This document shows positions 9,889 to 22,557 of a DNA stretch of 64,000 nt, piece by piece. The position numbers were made by a program, and so were the translations under genes. The stretch lies in the NCBI GenBank assembly GCA_036346355.1, contig CM070585.1, positions 4,603,001-4,667,000 on the forward strand, read 5' to 3'. Positions within the stretch are counted from its first letter, which is position 1. Each line of letters starts with the position of its first letter. Below the pieces are notes generated by a model. That model ran no database searches, had not been told where the DNA came from, and saw nothing but the letters and a program-made list of their open reading frames with translations. The DNA is from Rhipidocladum racemiflorum. Its lineage: Eukaryota; Streptophyta; Magnoliopsida; Poales; Poaceae.

Positions 9889-11322
9889 CTATGGATAGAA
9901 CCTTCTCAGCTTCTCTATGTTCCAGGCGTTTGTCACGAGATTCCCTTCGGTGTCCTTGAGGCGGAAAGTGCCGGGTCGGAGGACTTCCGCGATGGTGAAA
10001 GGTCCCTCCCAAGGCGGGGAGAGCTTGTGCCTGTCCTTCGCGGACTAGACTTGGCGCAGCACTAAGTCGCCGACTTCGAACGAGCGGCCGCGGACCCGTC
10101 GGCTGTGGTAGCGACGCAACGCCTGCTGATATTTTGCCGACCGTAAGACCGCGACGTCTCGAGCTTCGTCGAGTCGGTCGAGGTCATCTTGCTGTTCCTC
10201 GATTGCCCGTGCGGCGTCGTAGTTCTGTACCCTTGGCGCGCCGTACTCAAGGTCGGTCGGGAGGACAGCCTCCGCCCCGAACACCAAGAAAAAAGGAGTG
10301 AACCCGGTCGATCGGGTCGGCGTGGTTCGCAGACTCCAAAGCACGGGTGGTAGCTCGGCGGCCCACCGTCCCGCGAATTTCTTCAGTCGGCTGAAGATTC
10401 GCGGCTTGAGTCCTTGGAGGATCATGCCGTTGGCTCGCTCGGCCTGTCCGTTGGCTCGAGGTGTGCCAACGCCGCCGCCGACTCGGATGTTGAAGTTGTC
10501 GCAGAACTCGAGGAACTCCTTTCCCGTGAACTGCGTCCCGTTGTCGGTGATGATGGAGTTGGGCACCCCGAACCGGTAGACAATGTCGCGGAAGAAACTT
10601 GCCGCCTGCGCCGACGTGATCTTTGCCAATGGCTTTGCTTCAATCCACTTTGTGAACTTGTCTACGGCGACAAGCAAGTGAGTGAAGCCCCCGGGCGCCT
10701 TTCTGAAGGGTCCGACCAGGTCGAGCCCCCAAACCGCGAAGGGCCATGTGATGGGGATCGTCTGCAGGGCTTGCGCAGGAAGATGCGTCTGCCTGGCGAA
10801 GAATTGGCATCCTTTGCAGGTGCGGACAATCTGGGTCGCATCTGCTACGGCGGTCGGCCAGTAGAAACCTTGTCGGAAGGCTTTTCCTACCAGGGACCGC
10901 GGCGCGGCATGGTGCCCGCACACCCCGTCGTGGATGTCCTGTAGAAGGTGCTTCCCTTGGTCGGTCGGAACGCACTTCAAGGATTCGGCCGGGCTCCTCT
11001 TGTAGCGGGCGCCTTCTATCCGGACTAAAGACTTCGCCCGCCGAGCGCGGCGCCGAGCCTCGGTGGTATCGGCGGGGAGCGACCCGTTTGTCAACCGATC
11101 GACAAACGGTCGCCTCCAGTCGGTTTCGATGCTCAGGACGCCCAAGTCCGACCCAGGCGGGTGGGCATTTGACCGAAGATCAGTGGGGCCGCGCGCCTTT
11201 GGGGGGTCGGCGGCGCCAAAGACTCGGGTCCAACCGGATTGATGGGTCGCCGAGGTCGGAGACGAAGATTCCAGGGGGAACCGCCCCTTCCCGAGGCGAG
11301 GTTGGCGAGGAGTCGGCTTCAC
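9889..11322 (-). pseudogene. Gypsy-1 integrase
   Basis: Minus-strand pol segment. The zinc-binding HHCC region is visible as HDGVCGHHAAPRSL ... TCKGCQFF. The DDE core follows: VWGLDLVGPF, ITDNGTQFTG, and RANGQAERANGMI supplying the glutamate. The C-terminal part has RSFEVGDLVLRQV, an in-frame TAG at 10045-10047, and then the same frame continues through KLSPPWEGPFTIAEVL to NAWNIEKLRRFYP and the natural stop at 9889. Integrase inserts the element's cDNA into the genome. No chromodomain follows, as expected for Tat elements. The internal stop makes it nonfunctional as read. Confidence 0.85.
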
Positions 11323-11324
11323 CG

Positions 11325-11732
11325 CTAGAAGCGTCGGTAGCTATGATGGAGCTCGAAACCCTTGAACTTCTCCTCGAGCTTGCGGACCTCGTGCAAGATG
11401 GCGGCCATCCGAGCGTCACGGGGCTCGGTGGCTTTCATCACTTGGTCGACGACCAGCTTGGAGTCGCCGTGAACGTTGAGCCGTCGTGCGCCCAGGTCGG
11501 CGGCGATCCGAAGGCCGTTGACGAGGGCTTCGTACTCGGCGACATTGTTGGTGGCGTCAAAAAGTAATCGTATGGCATACCGGAGCTTGTTGCCGAGTGG
11601 GGAGATGATGACGACCCCCGCGCCGGCCCCGTTCTTGGTGTAAGACCCATCGAAGTACATCGTCCAGTACTCCGGGTCCTCGACCGCCGCAGGGACTTGC
11701 GCCTCGGTCCACTCGGCGACAAAGTCCGCCAA
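11325..11732 (-). pseudogene. Gypsy-1 second (archaeal-type) RNase H
   Basis: Minus-strand open frame of 135 codons with YFDGSYTKNGAGAGVV, NNVAEYEALVNGL and VHGDSKLVVDQV, the three conserved acidic motifs of an RNase H fold. This extra domain between the ordinary RNase H and integrase is the hallmark of the Tat/Ogre lineage. It degrades RNA of RNA-DNA hybrids during reverse transcription. The frame ends two bases before the integrase frame starts, so at least one frameshift separates them. Confidence 0.8.
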
Positions 11733-13034
11733 GACCTGGGACTTGATCGCCGTCCTGGGGACGTACGATATGTCGAGGCCGTTGAGCTCGAGAGCCCATT
11801 TGGCGATCCTTCCCAGAGCGCCGCGGTTGTGGGACGATTTCTCCGAGCGGTGAGGAGGTTACCACGGAGATGGGGTGTCGGTCGAAATAATGGACCAGCT
11901 TCCTCTTGGTGATGAGCACCGAGTACAAGAACTTCAGATCCGAGGATATCGGACCTTTGTTTCGAGAGCACCTCGCCGACGAAATAGACCGCCTCTGCAC
12001 CTTGAGAACGCGGCCTTCCTCCGCTCGCTCCACAACAAGTGCCGCCACGACGACCGAGTCGTGGCGGCGATGTAGAGGAGCAAAGGCTCTGTGGCTCCGG
12101 GCGACCAGACCGGAGGTGAGGTCGAAAGGCCTTTAGTCGACTAAAGGCTTCCCGAGCTTCGTTGGTCCAGAAAAATGGTCGGACCTCTTCATCACCTTGT
12201 AGAGTGGCATTCCTCGTCACGAGGCGGATACGGCGACTTAGTGCCGCGAGGCATCCCATCAGCCTTTGAACTCCTTTCAGATCGTTGATTGGCCCCATCC
12301 TTGCGATAAGCGGAGATCTTGTCTCGGTTGGCTTCGATGCCGCCGGAGACGATGAATCCCAAAGAACTTGCCCTTGGGGACCCCAAGACGCACTTCTCGG
12401 GGTTGAGCTTTATGGCAAACCGTCGGAGGTTCGCAAAGTCTCCTCCAGGTCGGTGATGAGGTCGTCGGCCTTCCTGGTTTTGACAACGATGTCGCCGACG
12501 TAGGCCTCGATGTTACGGCCAATTTGGTGCTCAAAACATGCCTGCATACACCGCCGTACGTGGCGCTGCGTTTTCGCACCAAAAGGCATCGTGGACGTAA
12601 TAAAGACGAGCCATACGGGGTGATGAAGGAGGTCGCGAGCTGATCGGACTCCTTCATCGCAATCCGTGATAGCCCGAGTAGGCATCCAAAAAGGAAAGGG
12701 ACTCACACCCGGCGGTGGAGTCCACGACCTGGTCGATGCGAGGCAATGGGAATGGATCTTTTGGACAGGCCTTGTTGAGGCTCGTGTAGTCAACACACAT
12801 TCTCCATTGCCCCGACTTTTTCTTTACAAGGACGGGATTGGCGAGCCACTCGGGGTGACGCACCTCCCTTACAAAACCGGCGGCCAAAAGTTTGGCGATC
12901 TCTTCCCCAATGGCCCGTCGCTTCTCTTCGTTTAAACGGGCGCAGCGCTGGGCGATCGGTGCCGATCCCGGCCGAATGTTCAGGAGTGCTCGGCGACCTC
13001 CTTCGGGACTCCTGGCATGTCCGAGGGTCTCCAA
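11733..13034 (-). pseudogene. Gypsy-1 reverse transcriptase and first RNase H, frameshifted
   Basis: N-terminal RT at 12654-13034 reads RLNEEKRRAIGEEIAKLLAA, GQWRMCVDYTSLNKACPKD and LSFLDAYSGYH. The catalytic box appears in another frame near 12480-12520 as EAYVGDIVVKT, with the usual YVDD written YVGD. Thumb and connection follow: FWTNEAREAFSRLK near 12180. RNase H remnants near 11950 include FVGEVLS. At least four frame changes occur across the segment, several in GC-rich runs. RT copies the element RNA to DNA. The gene is broken as read. Confidence 0.8.
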
Positions 13035-13081
13035 GCGAAGACGTCTCGGTTTGCTTGGAGGAAGTCGACGAGCGCGCCTTC

Positions 13082-13651
13082 CTATTTGGTGGTGAGGGCG
13101 GCCCCGATCCGCACGGTCTTGGCGGGATCTTCGGGATCAACAGCGACCTCCTTCGTGTCCTCCGCGGACTTGAAAGAGCTAGGCCCCGACTTGCTGGAGT
13201 CGGGGGCGGATCCGGGGGCCTTCTCCTGGAGCTGGGCGAGCTCGGCGGAAGCGACGACTGCTGAGGCCAGTTCGCAGCTGCTTCGCTCGCAGTTGTAGGC
13301 GAGCTGGAAAGATGTGGCCACGGTGATGACACCTTGCGGTCCTGGCATCTTCAGCTTGAGGTAGGTGTAATTGGGGACCGCCATGAACTTCGCGTAGCAT
13401 GGTCGTCCCAGAATGGCGTGGTAGGAGCCGGGGAAGTCCACAACCTCGAAAGTGAGGCTCTCGGTGCGGAAGTTGTCCGGGCTCCCAAAGGTGACGGGCA
13501 GGCCGACCTGCCCGAGGGGGTGGGCCTGTTGGCCTGGTACGACGCCGTGGAAGGGCGCCTTGCTCGGCCGGAGGGCGGAGCGAGGGACCCCCAGGGCATC
13601 CAGGGTCTCAACATACATGATGTTGAGACTGCTGCCGCCGTCCATGAGCAC
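13082..13651 (-). pseudogene. Gypsy-1 aspartic protease and linker
   Basis: 190-codon open frame starting in the protease core MDGGSSLNIMY, followed by HPLGQVGLPVTFG, FRTESLTFEVVDF and YHAILGRPCYAKFMAVPNY. This is the retropepsin layout of Tat elements, where the fold runs into the RT linker. The linker after it (AQLQEKAPGSAPDSS) is typical in place and composition. The protease cleaves the polyprotein. The reading frame is intact here but is separated from gag and RT by frame changes. Confidence 0.85.
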
Positions 13652-13931
13652 CTTAGTCAGGCGCCGTCCCTACGATGGGGTCGACGACGAAGCGGAGTAG
13701 CGCCCGGGTGCGGGATGTGGTCGGGGTGGTCGGTCCGGTCGAAGGCGATCGGGCACTCCGACCACCTCAAGTAGGTGGGCACGGCGGGGGTAGCCGTGTG
13801 GACCTCTCGGTGGGCGAGCTTCAGCCGTCGCTTGTCGGCGTAGCACTCCTCCCCTCCGAAGATCATGAGGCAACCGTCGAGCTGTGGGAACTCGTCGGCC
13901 GGCTCATCGCCCTTTGCCCCGGCGTCGGTCG
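13652..13931 (-). pseudogene. Gypsy-1 gag C-terminal remnant
   Basis: Just upstream of protease the minus strand reads MIFGGEECYADKRRLKLAHR and then YLRWSECPIAFDRTDHPDH, the standard gag-protease linker of this lineage. Upstream of it only about 25 further codons (PADEFPQLDGCL) remain before the 5' LTR begins. The capsid, nucleocapsid and primer binding site, normally some 2 kb, are gone. Confidence 0.75.
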
Positions 13932-13936
13932 CCTCT

Positions 13937-14840
13937 TGTCGGTGTTTCGTGCACCGGCAATACGAATTTATGGTCGGATGGGGTCGCGCGCTCCCTCTCC
14001 CCGAATGGTCGACTCAAGGAGTCAGAAGATGTATACTGGTTCGGGCCGAATGTCCCTACTCCAGTTCGTGCGGTGTGAATGTATTGATCTTTGGGAGATG
14101 GACAAGGGGTGTACAAGCGAGGCGGGCGGTCGGCTGTCCGATCCCCTTGATGTTTTTTGCTAGGGAGTCGAGGCTACCTAGAAGACTGTTTTTCTCTCTT
14201 CACCCCCCTCCCTCTCGGGTCCTGCCTCTCCTTATATAGACGGAGGAGGCGAGTTACACGGGAGTTGTGAAAACTACGAGGAAGGGGCCTGCGTCTTGAT
14301 GTCTGTTCCTGTCTTGTCCGATCGACCCTGCTCGTCCCCGAGGCAGGTTGGTGGTTCTGCGGGCGCATACCGCGTAGTTGCCTGCAGGTGGCGTGTTGCG
14401 TGGTGCTCTTGTCAACCTCGGTGGCTTTAATGGCGCTTGACTTTGCTTTGGCCTCGGGAGTGGGCGTACTCCTCTGCGGTGTGCCAGGCGACGGGACGGG
14501 GGCTTGACTTCTTCGGTGGCTTTTCTGACAGCCTTGGGAAGGAGCCGCCTACCCCGGTACGGATGTCAGGGGACGCTGCGCACAAGGCAGCCGCCTGACA
14601 TCGGGCGTGGCCTCTGGCCGCTCGTGCGCAGGTGGAGCTTGAGCTTCAATATTAGGCGGCCGGCGCATGCCGACCGACCGGAACCGGAGTCCGCCGACCG
14701 TCCGGGGTCGGCCCCGCACAGGTCGGGGCTCGTTCCCTGCGGCCCAAGTACCTTTCGGTGGTGCTGGGCCTCCGCCGTGATAGGTCAGCCCGTTCGTGCT
14801 TCCGGGCTGATGGGGGTACCCATGGTATGGGTACTCGTCA
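13937..14840 (-). repeat. Gypsy-1 5' LTR
   Basis: 904 bp, TG/CA ends, followed by the target duplication CCTCT at 14841-14845. The minus-strand TATA box CTATATAAGG is near 14230-14239. Unusually it abuts gag-linker sequence rather than a primer binding site, and CCTCT also precedes it at 13932-13936. Confidence 0.9.
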
Positions 14841-14845
14841 CCTCT

Positions 14846-16225
14846 GCAGAGTAAAAACTTTTTGAAAAGTCTTGCCCGTGGTGAAGGGCAATTGGGAAAG
14901 TCATCACATAGTTAGATATTTTCATATTTTCATAAAATGTGATGGGATTTAAAATGAATACTAGAAATGTGTTGAGAAATTGTTTAAGTTTTGCCATGTG
15001 TTGGTAAGAATTTGGTTACAAATGGTGTGCCATGTGTTGGCACAATATGATGCGAAATTATTACTCACATCCATGAAGGAATTGTGAGTTGTCATATTAT
15101 TGTTTATCTACTTGTTATTTTATATACCTGTTAAATTGCTTTACACAATTACGCTTTCAATTTATTATTGAGTATTTATAATTCAAATCAACTTTATTTA
15201 AAATAACTACATTAGGTTTTTTCTTTGATACAGTCTGCATGTATTTTAAGTTTTGCAAAAGTCTTGCGAGTACATTTTGTAGTCAACTTGATGCTAATGT
15301 TGTTTTAGGTGAAGAATAAGAAATCCCCAATGAAACTTACTTTAGTGCAGGAACGGGGTTGATAACGACAAGTTTTTCTATGATTTACATTGTCAGTTGC
15401 CTGTGGGAATAATGGGTTTAATGGCACATTGCAAAATAAATTATTTCCACTGCTGGTTTGTTTTTTGTTTGTATAATATTATGTGTAAAACTGCTTCCGC
15501 TGTAATAAATAATAAAACTTTTGTGTGTTTGTGATCTCGATTTGTGTTTGTGCATACTAGGCACTAATCATGTGACTAATACTGTATGCACATTAGAGCC
15601 TTTCTTTTATGGTATATTGTATCATAAAAGGGAGGGTCTCACATGAGGGTGGATGCACCACCACCATCGGCGGATCCAACTCATCGGCAGGGTGGGCTAC
15701 TGCCTAGGCTCTCTGGTGATGAGCCATGAAATGCAGTGCATACAGCTCTGTCATCGCAAACACCATAAAAACAGAGTTAGCCTTACTCAAACTCCGAAAT
15801 TTTCTGACTCCGCCACTAAGCACCACCACTAAGATCATTTTACGTGGTAAGTAAATATATATTAAATTGCTGGAATGGGATAACTGAACATCCCACTAAT
15901 AAATAGCAAAGTGAAAGCATCGATCGTACCATGAAAATGTTGGAAACTAGTGGGCAGTCGGTAATGCATAAGGTTTTTGTGCAGTCCCACAGGGATTGCA
16001 ACTTAAGCAGTCCCCACAGGTCTAGATCGTCCGATCGAGCGAATGAACAGGCCAGATCTTCTAAATCCATATAATACAGTACCTGCTACAGTACAAAAAG
16101 CGCTACAGTACCTTTGTTGCAGTGCTCCATATCGATCTGAACTATCACTTTTCGATTCAACGGCACGCAAGCAACTGCTTAAGTTGTAGTCCCTAGGGAT
16201 TGTTTAGTTGCTTACCAAGTGGTAC
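14846..16225. other. No recognisable gene between Gypsy-1 and CACTA
   Basis: AT-rich sequence. CTACAGTAC recurs near 16078-16115. The stretch at about 15650-15830 (TGACTCCGCCACT-like) resembles dispersed plant repeats, but I could not define ends. No coding motif was seen, including none continuing the copia remnant left of Gypsy-1. Confidence 0.45.
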
Positions 16226-16228
16226 ATG

Positions 16229-16515
16229 CACTACTACAAAAAAGGCTTATATTGGACGCCTTATTACAGACGGTTTTGAAAACCCGTCTGTGATGAGGAA
16301 CATCACTGACGGTTCTATAGTGAAACCGTTCATAACATCACCACAGATGGTTGTAACTATGAACTGTCTGTGATATGCAGCAACATCACAGACGATTTTA
16401 GTACAAAACCATCAATGATAACTCCTGTAACAATTACAGACGGTTCTATCCTAGAACCATTTATGATATCTATCCATCACAGATGGTTCTAACTATGAAT
16501 CGTTTGTGATATCAA
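16229..16515. repeat. CACTA left terminal and subterminal repeats
   Basis: The terminal CACTACTAC is followed by at least six copies of ACAGACGGTT or its complement AACCNTCTGTGAT (for example near 16266, 16285, 16302, 16344, 16390 and 16436) in alternating orientation. Such subterminal motifs bind the element's transposase accessory protein in En/Spm relatives. Confidence 0.8.
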
Positions 16516-16523
16516 TTGAACCA

Positions 16524-16534
16524 CTATATAAATA
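16524..16534 (+). promoter_or_regulatory. Candidate TATA box inside CACTA
   Basis: CTATATAAATA lies just inside the left subterminal array. It is followed by a C-rich leader-like stretch (about 16560-16690) and, 1.4 kb on, by the captured exons on the same strand. It could drive a chimeric transcript. Inference only. Confidence 0.4.
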
Positions 16535-17927
16535 TAAACATACCGATAGAGGTTCATCGGGCAGAACACCGAGTCCCAACGCGTTTTGCCTCCCCCAAAT
16601 CCTAGCCCCCAGTGTCCTCCTCCCCAGCACACCTCCTAATATTCGGTGTCCTCCTCCTCGACACCACCTCCTCCCCGATGTCCTCTTCCCCATAAATGTG
16701 AGATCAATTACTCTCTTGTTTCTCAGTTCCTTACAAGATTTTTCTTTATGGCGTTTTAAAGCCTAGTACCTTGTTTGCTTCGTTTTACATGCTGTATACC
16801 TAAAATGATGCCCAATTTATGCTACTCTCTTGTTTATTGTTGTGAGTGTTGGGTTTTGGATAGTACTTGGGATTCAATTATTGACACATAAAGTTTATAG
16901 TGAGGCTCTGTTGGATGTGCCAATTATAGTTCAGAGGTGATGGTGTTATGTTCTAACAGTAATTAGTTTTAGCATTATTTTCTTGGATTAAGTCTGGGTT
17001 GTTTTGTCGGTGTGTTTCATCGGAGATTGGGATGATTGTGAAGCCAATTGATCTTATGCATAGGCCCTATATACTTTACATACAATCATTGCCATGTCCC
17101 TTTTGCCTTTCAGCCATTCGGTACAAGATATGTGTGAGTTGGTTTGAAGAAGCTGCAAACATTTATAATTGGCCCTTACTCAATTAGGGATAGGGATTCC
17201 TAACTTTCTCTCTAGTAGTGGTCCACTGGAACAAATAACAAACACATACATATATAAAAGTCCTTCTGAATTCAAGTTCTTCTATTGTGTGCACATCCTT
17301 ACATCTAGATTCCCTTTTTACACTTCTTTCCTTAAGGGCTTAAGGTTTAGGTAAATATTAGTACTAGTTTAGAGTTAGAAGTCTGCTAGTTTAGAGTCAG
17401 AAGTCCGCTTTCCCTAGCAAGTGCTACCTTGCGTTGTTCAGAATACTCTCTCGTACCTAGTCGGATGTTTTTTAGGCAAGCTTATATGCATTTGTCTAGA
17501 TGCTCATTCTAGTGCCATGCACATAGTAATCCACCCATAGCACATCATTTAACAGATAATAAATTACCCTTTAGCTTGGCCACTCGATCCTTAGTATTTG
17601 CTCCCTAGAGCACTATTTATCTCTTCATATCCTTGGTTGAAATGTAATACAGTGGGTTATTATTCTAGCTTCTGGATAGAAGTTGTTTGCTTGTATCGTG
17701 GTTTGGTGATAGGTACTGTTAGCATGCTACCATGATTCCAAGAGAAACAACTACGAAATATGGTTACATTTTTCAACGTATTACAATAATTGTATAACTC
17801 GTGAATCTAGCTGATCTCAAATGTTCTGTACAACCAAATCATTGTTATGTGAGGCTGGCACATTAATTTGTAATATGAGTTGTCATTCTTATCTAGCATA
17901 TCTTGCTTTATATCCTGGTAAAAATAG
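16535..17927. other. CACTA internal sequence, leader or intron-like
   Basis: C-rich for the first 150 bases, then AT-rich with T-rich runs like plant introns, ending in the acceptor-like AAAATAG at 17921-17927 just before the FDM-like exon. No other coding exon was recognised. Confidence 0.4.
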
Positions 17928-18057
17928 ACGACATGGAAAAACTGTTAGAAGCTAAACAAAAACTTGAGGTGGAGATCGAACAACTGAAGGGCAAGATGAA
18001 ACAAAAACTAAAAGATATAGATGATCGCTTGCAAGATATCGAATTCTTTAACATGAC

Positions 18058-21000
18058 TGTGGGGGCTCCGGTCTTAGATTAGCGATAAAGACTCTTACTG
18101 TTGCATCGGACTGGATAATGATGCAACCCGAAAGAAATCCAATCGCTTATCTGAAACCGTACTCGGATTGAGATCAACCAATCGGCGCAACACTCGTGCT
18201 CTTGCCAACCGGTTGGAATCAATACGAGCTTCCCGCATATGTGTTCAGTGCTAGTTCCCAAGATCAACGCCTAGCACGCACATACTTGGCACATCGAGAT
18301 GATTCATCACACATACAAATATGGAGATAACATAAAAGTAGTCTGGCAGTTGTTACATTCGCATAAGTTTACAAGTCCACGGCCGACCGGCCAAATAAAC
18401 ATCACAAAAGAGTAAAGTGCAGCGGAAATAAGCATAAGACCAAAAGGAGGATTTCGGCATGCCACCCATAACCCAAAAGGCATCCGACTGGGGAAAGGCC
18501 CAGTTCAACCATCCAAGAAATCGCTAGACCTCGGTTCGAAGCACGCGTCGTCAGGAACGTCCTCATTACCTTCCTCTAAACATTTTTAAGTAGAGCAAAC
18601 GGTGAGTACACGTATGTACTCGCAAGACTTTAGTGTATGGAAGTAATTATACATGCAAGGCTATTCAATGGAAGAAAGCTTCTACTCTAAGTTCAGATTT
18701 TCAGCATAAGGCAAATTTTATTTGTAACCATGCAATTTGATAAATATCGATAGAATTGAAATGAGTATTTGAATAGAAACTACAAGTAGTATGTAAAGTA
18801 ATTGAATAGCTATTCATGACCCTCCATGGCCATAAACAACACTCGGAACATAGCCAACCCACCAATGTCATACACCAACCCACCATACCACCATTTTTCC
18901 AAGTTATTTTGCAAAACCAAAACCAAAACACTATACTTGACAATGTGTTTCCAAGCCGCTCTTGACCGTGAGCACGGCTAATCGATTAGATTTAAATCTC
19001 TGCAGAGAGTGTACACTTTACCCACATGACATATTCTAGCAATCATGTCAACCATGCCACGCGATACACAATAACCCGCTTTGCTAGACTATGACGAAAC
19101 TTTTCAACTAGCTAGAGTCTAACCTTGCAAAGAGCCGGGTATGACAAATCCTCGCTATGATGGCGTAACCACTCGTTGTACCCACGGTATTTTTCTTTGG
19201 GGATTACACCCTATCACTCTATTCTCCCCATAGCGAGGCACACCCGTTGTATCGGGTCGCTTGTTCCCAACGCCTCGGTGAAGGGAGCGACCTCGAACGA
19301 CACCACTCACCCGGTTCGTCCATACGCCTCGGCCTACCAACGTACAAGGTTAAAACTCCCACTAGCTTACTAAGTTAAGGCTATCCCATAACTAGCACAT
19401 GTGGTTGCACCAGCTTAACTCGATTAAAAGTATCAAGTTCGGTCCTTATGTCGACTCAGCGAGGATCTCCCACCTATCTAAGTGCATATACCAATTCCAA
19501 CAACACGATCCATCTCCTTGTACCGCATAAGTGGCGCTTGTACGGTGCAAGCTAATCCATTGCACTTTCAAGAATACATATCTACTTTGTGTCTAAAACA
19601 TACTTTTATTTTCATTTTTAACCACATATCGGTATCCTTTACTGTTATAATCAACATTTTTGGAAATTTCAATAAGAATCAGACCTATCATTCTACCCAT
19701 TACTAGGGCATGGCTAAGCATAGCATTAATATCCGATTATACCCAAGTTTCATTTCATAGCATGACTAACCATAGCCTAAGTTTCAACAAGGTTCTAATG
19801 TCAAATTAATTAAGGTAATCCCACAAGTTAGGAGTATAACTACCATGACCCACAATATAGCAACTTTACGGAAAGTACACGCATGCATAATAGTTTGATT
19901 AAAACAAAATAGACATCGTAAAGTATTGGATCAACATGATCAAAGGAGGGTGCTTGCCTGTTTGCTCTTCTTCGGGGTTGTTCTCAGGAATATAGTCGGG
20001 GTCGTTATCCACAGATTCCGAAACGTCGTCAGCTACGCGTACGAACGATAGAAACCCGCAACAAAAGCAAATAACCACGAATCAAAATGGGGCAAAAGGA
20101 AATCAGATGCAAATAACAACTTAAAACTCAACAAGAGAATAAGCAACTCTAGGAAAATCAATACATTGCTAGCATACTAGTTCCACATGCAGCAGCTTAA
20201 ATTTATGTACTTTAGTAATTAAACTATTGAATTCAGGAAGCTAAGATTGTTTGGATTAAAGAAATCTAAGACTAACTATTCAAAACAACGCACTATTTAA
20301 CCATAAAACTTAGACCTTTTTCTCTAATAGGATTCAGTTGCAAAGCAAGTTATTAATTAAATATTTTTACCTAACACGGTAGTACAAATACTGTAGAATG
20401 ATTCTGAGATAATCTCCCAAGTTTTTGCATTTAGACGAGATGTTTTACGAATGTCCGAAAAGGCTTAAGTGCTACTAATCTACACATGTTAAAAGTTAGA
20501 CTTTCATCTTCCTTACTAAGTATGAATCATATAAAAACAGTAAGAAATTTCTAATCAAGGTCATGAACAGCAAGAGCACACTATATTAAAGTCCTAGAAA
20601 CAAGTTTAATTGCATTTAAATTAAAGTTGCACTAGTTAATAACATTTTAACAAACTTAGGCATTGAAACATAACTATGACAACAAACATTTCAAATCAAG
20701 TTCAATCACAAATATTTCACACAAATAGAAATATTCCAGTCCAAGGATTAAAATAGAGTTGGTTTCATTCATTTTGGAGTTGAAATGCGAAAATAGTACT
20801 TTATGCAATTTCTAACCTAAAGCATATAATTAGGCCCATTTTCTGTACAAAAGTCCAATATAAAATATTTTTACATATTCATAAACTTCATGATTTTACA
20901 AAAATTTAGGAAGTGGTTTCATCTCATTTGGAGCTGTGTAGCTAAAGATATGCACATTTGTATTTGGTTCGGCCGAATAAATCAAATGGAAAAATGGAAA

Positions 21001-22522
21001 ATACGTTTCTCAACTGGGAAAGCGTATTCTCGCTCAACGCATGTGGCTCAAGTGCCTCAGCCGGTCTGACAGCACGACCCCACCGGCAGAGGGCCAGCAC
21101 GCGTGTTCCTCTGACCGGTCAGGCCCGCATGTCATCGGCACCAAGCAGGGGCGCTCGGGGCTGGGCTCGCCGGCGGCGCTGCGGCGGCGGAGGGCGGTCG
21201 GCGACCACGCGGTGAGAGATAGGAGGTCAAGGCGCACCTGCTGGTGAGGTCGATTCGGTTCGGGCAGCGGCAAGGGGGTCTCACAGCGGAGCGAGGCGGA
21301 GTTCGACGGGGAGAGCTGCCGGCAAGGAAGAAGAAAGGGGGTTATACCCGGTCGAGGTGGGGAAAAGCACCAGGGAGGCGAGGGGAACCTGAAGGAGTGG
21401 TTGGTTGCCGCGGAGGTGGCGCGAAACGAGCTGGCGCCGTGCGGCCGGAGGCGGAGAAGAAGACCGGCGCCGCGGTGGCTCTACGAGCTCGGTCAGCTGA
21501 AAAGGGTGAGGAAGAGGCGATCAGCAAGGCGTCAAGGTGCTTTACTTTGATTGAATCAAAGCACAACTTCACCGATGAGCTCAATTGCCAATCTCCCCTA
21601 AAACCGAATGCTCTGAAGAAGTGGGGAAATGGTGGAGTTTGGAGCTGGTTCTTGGCAATGTGAGCAATGGGGAACGCAGCCAAGGCTGGCGAGGTCTCGG
21701 GGTGGTCAAGACGGAGGGGGCAACAGAGGGGCGAAGTGAGGATTGGGCAGCGGGGTCGGCGATGCCCGCGCGTGGCTTCGCGTAGGACGCCATGGCCGCG
21801 TGGCGCAAGCGCTCTGTGCGACTCGGCCGGGAGAGAGAAGAGCGAGGTCCGGGGTGACGCCGTGAACTGGAGGACGGCAAGGGGCTGGACGGTGCTGTGA
21901 CTTACGGGCAAAGGAGCGAGGCTCCAACGGCAGCAACAGCGTTTGCCTGGGAACTTTGCATTTTTCCCTCGGTCAGAGCTCTCTTTAGCTTTTCTTCAGA
22001 CTTTAGCTCATGCACTGTCCAGTAGCTAGTCCTGACAACTCAATGAATCCAATTTAGTTACTAGCTCCTGTCATTTCGTGCATTGGATTGGTCCAACAAG
22101 ATACAAAGATCTTGGGTAGACAGACTTGGAAAAGAGTTCTGGAATCAACCATCCACTGCACAATTCGGAAATACAGTGCTTGACCTTGGAATGGACTGAA
22201 TCAAGCACTTCACTAGTTTAAAGAAGTTTCAGGAGTTGTCAATTTGCCGCACCTGATTGGTCCAATAGGATCTGGAAACCTTAAGCTGTCCAATTGCTGC
22301 ACTGTTCACTAGTTCAGTCAAACTTAGTAAAAGAAATTGCTGCATTGGGTAGTCAAGTTCAAGCCTTGGATTGGGCACAAATGATCTGGAGATCTTTGTG
22401 TTGGATGGCTCCCAACTGATAACGTTGGCTCCAGCTCAAAATCAGATTGGCGATTGCAATGTTTGATTTGGAATGACAGGAAATGAGAACTTTATTTGGT
22501 TAATAATGTTTCGGTCGTTACA
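18058..22522 (-). repeat. Gypsy-2 3' LTR
   Basis: 4465 bp, paired with 28023-32451. Long identical blocks are broken by about twenty short clusters of difference, mainly at CAG/CTG or GC-rich spots: for example 19465 versus 29411, the block near 21063-21230 versus 31009-31145, and 22250-22310 versus 32175-32240. A GC-rich section at 21050-21910 holds open frames on both strands that I do not call as genes. Confidence 0.93.
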
Positions 22523-22540
22523 AACCCACCCCCCTTACAA
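22523..22540 (-). other. Gypsy-2 polypurine tract
   Basis: The sense (minus) strand reads GTAAGGGGGGTGGGTT directly before the LTR start TGTAACG. This is the expected plus-strand primer for reverse transcription. Confidence 0.8.
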
Positions 22541-22557
22541 TAATCTCGTCCTCGAGA

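Larger units (their letters stand above)
2528..14840 (-). mobile_element. Gypsy-1: Tat-type Ty3-gypsy LTR retrotransposon, gag deleted
   Basis: Complete by its ends: 5-bp target duplication CCTCT at 2523-2527 and 14841-14845, and two LTRs (2528-3425 and 13937-14840) with TG/CA ends. Coding order on the minus strand is protease, RT, RNase H, integrase, with no chromodomain. That order, a second archaeal-type RNase H, a long region between pol and the 3' LTR carrying antisense genes, and a tandem array beside the 3' LTR are hallmarks of the Tat lineage. The primer binding site and nearly all of gag are missing, because the 5' LTR joins gag sequence directly. Every pol domain has frameshifts, so the element cannot be autonomous. 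Confidence 0.9.

Noticed and set aside
21342..21911. 189-codon minus-strand frame in the Gypsy-2 LTR, present again at 31269-31838
   Set aside because: Conserved only because the LTRs are copies of each other; GC-rich Pro/Ser/Arg content, no domain. It could be checked in distant Tekay elements before any claim.
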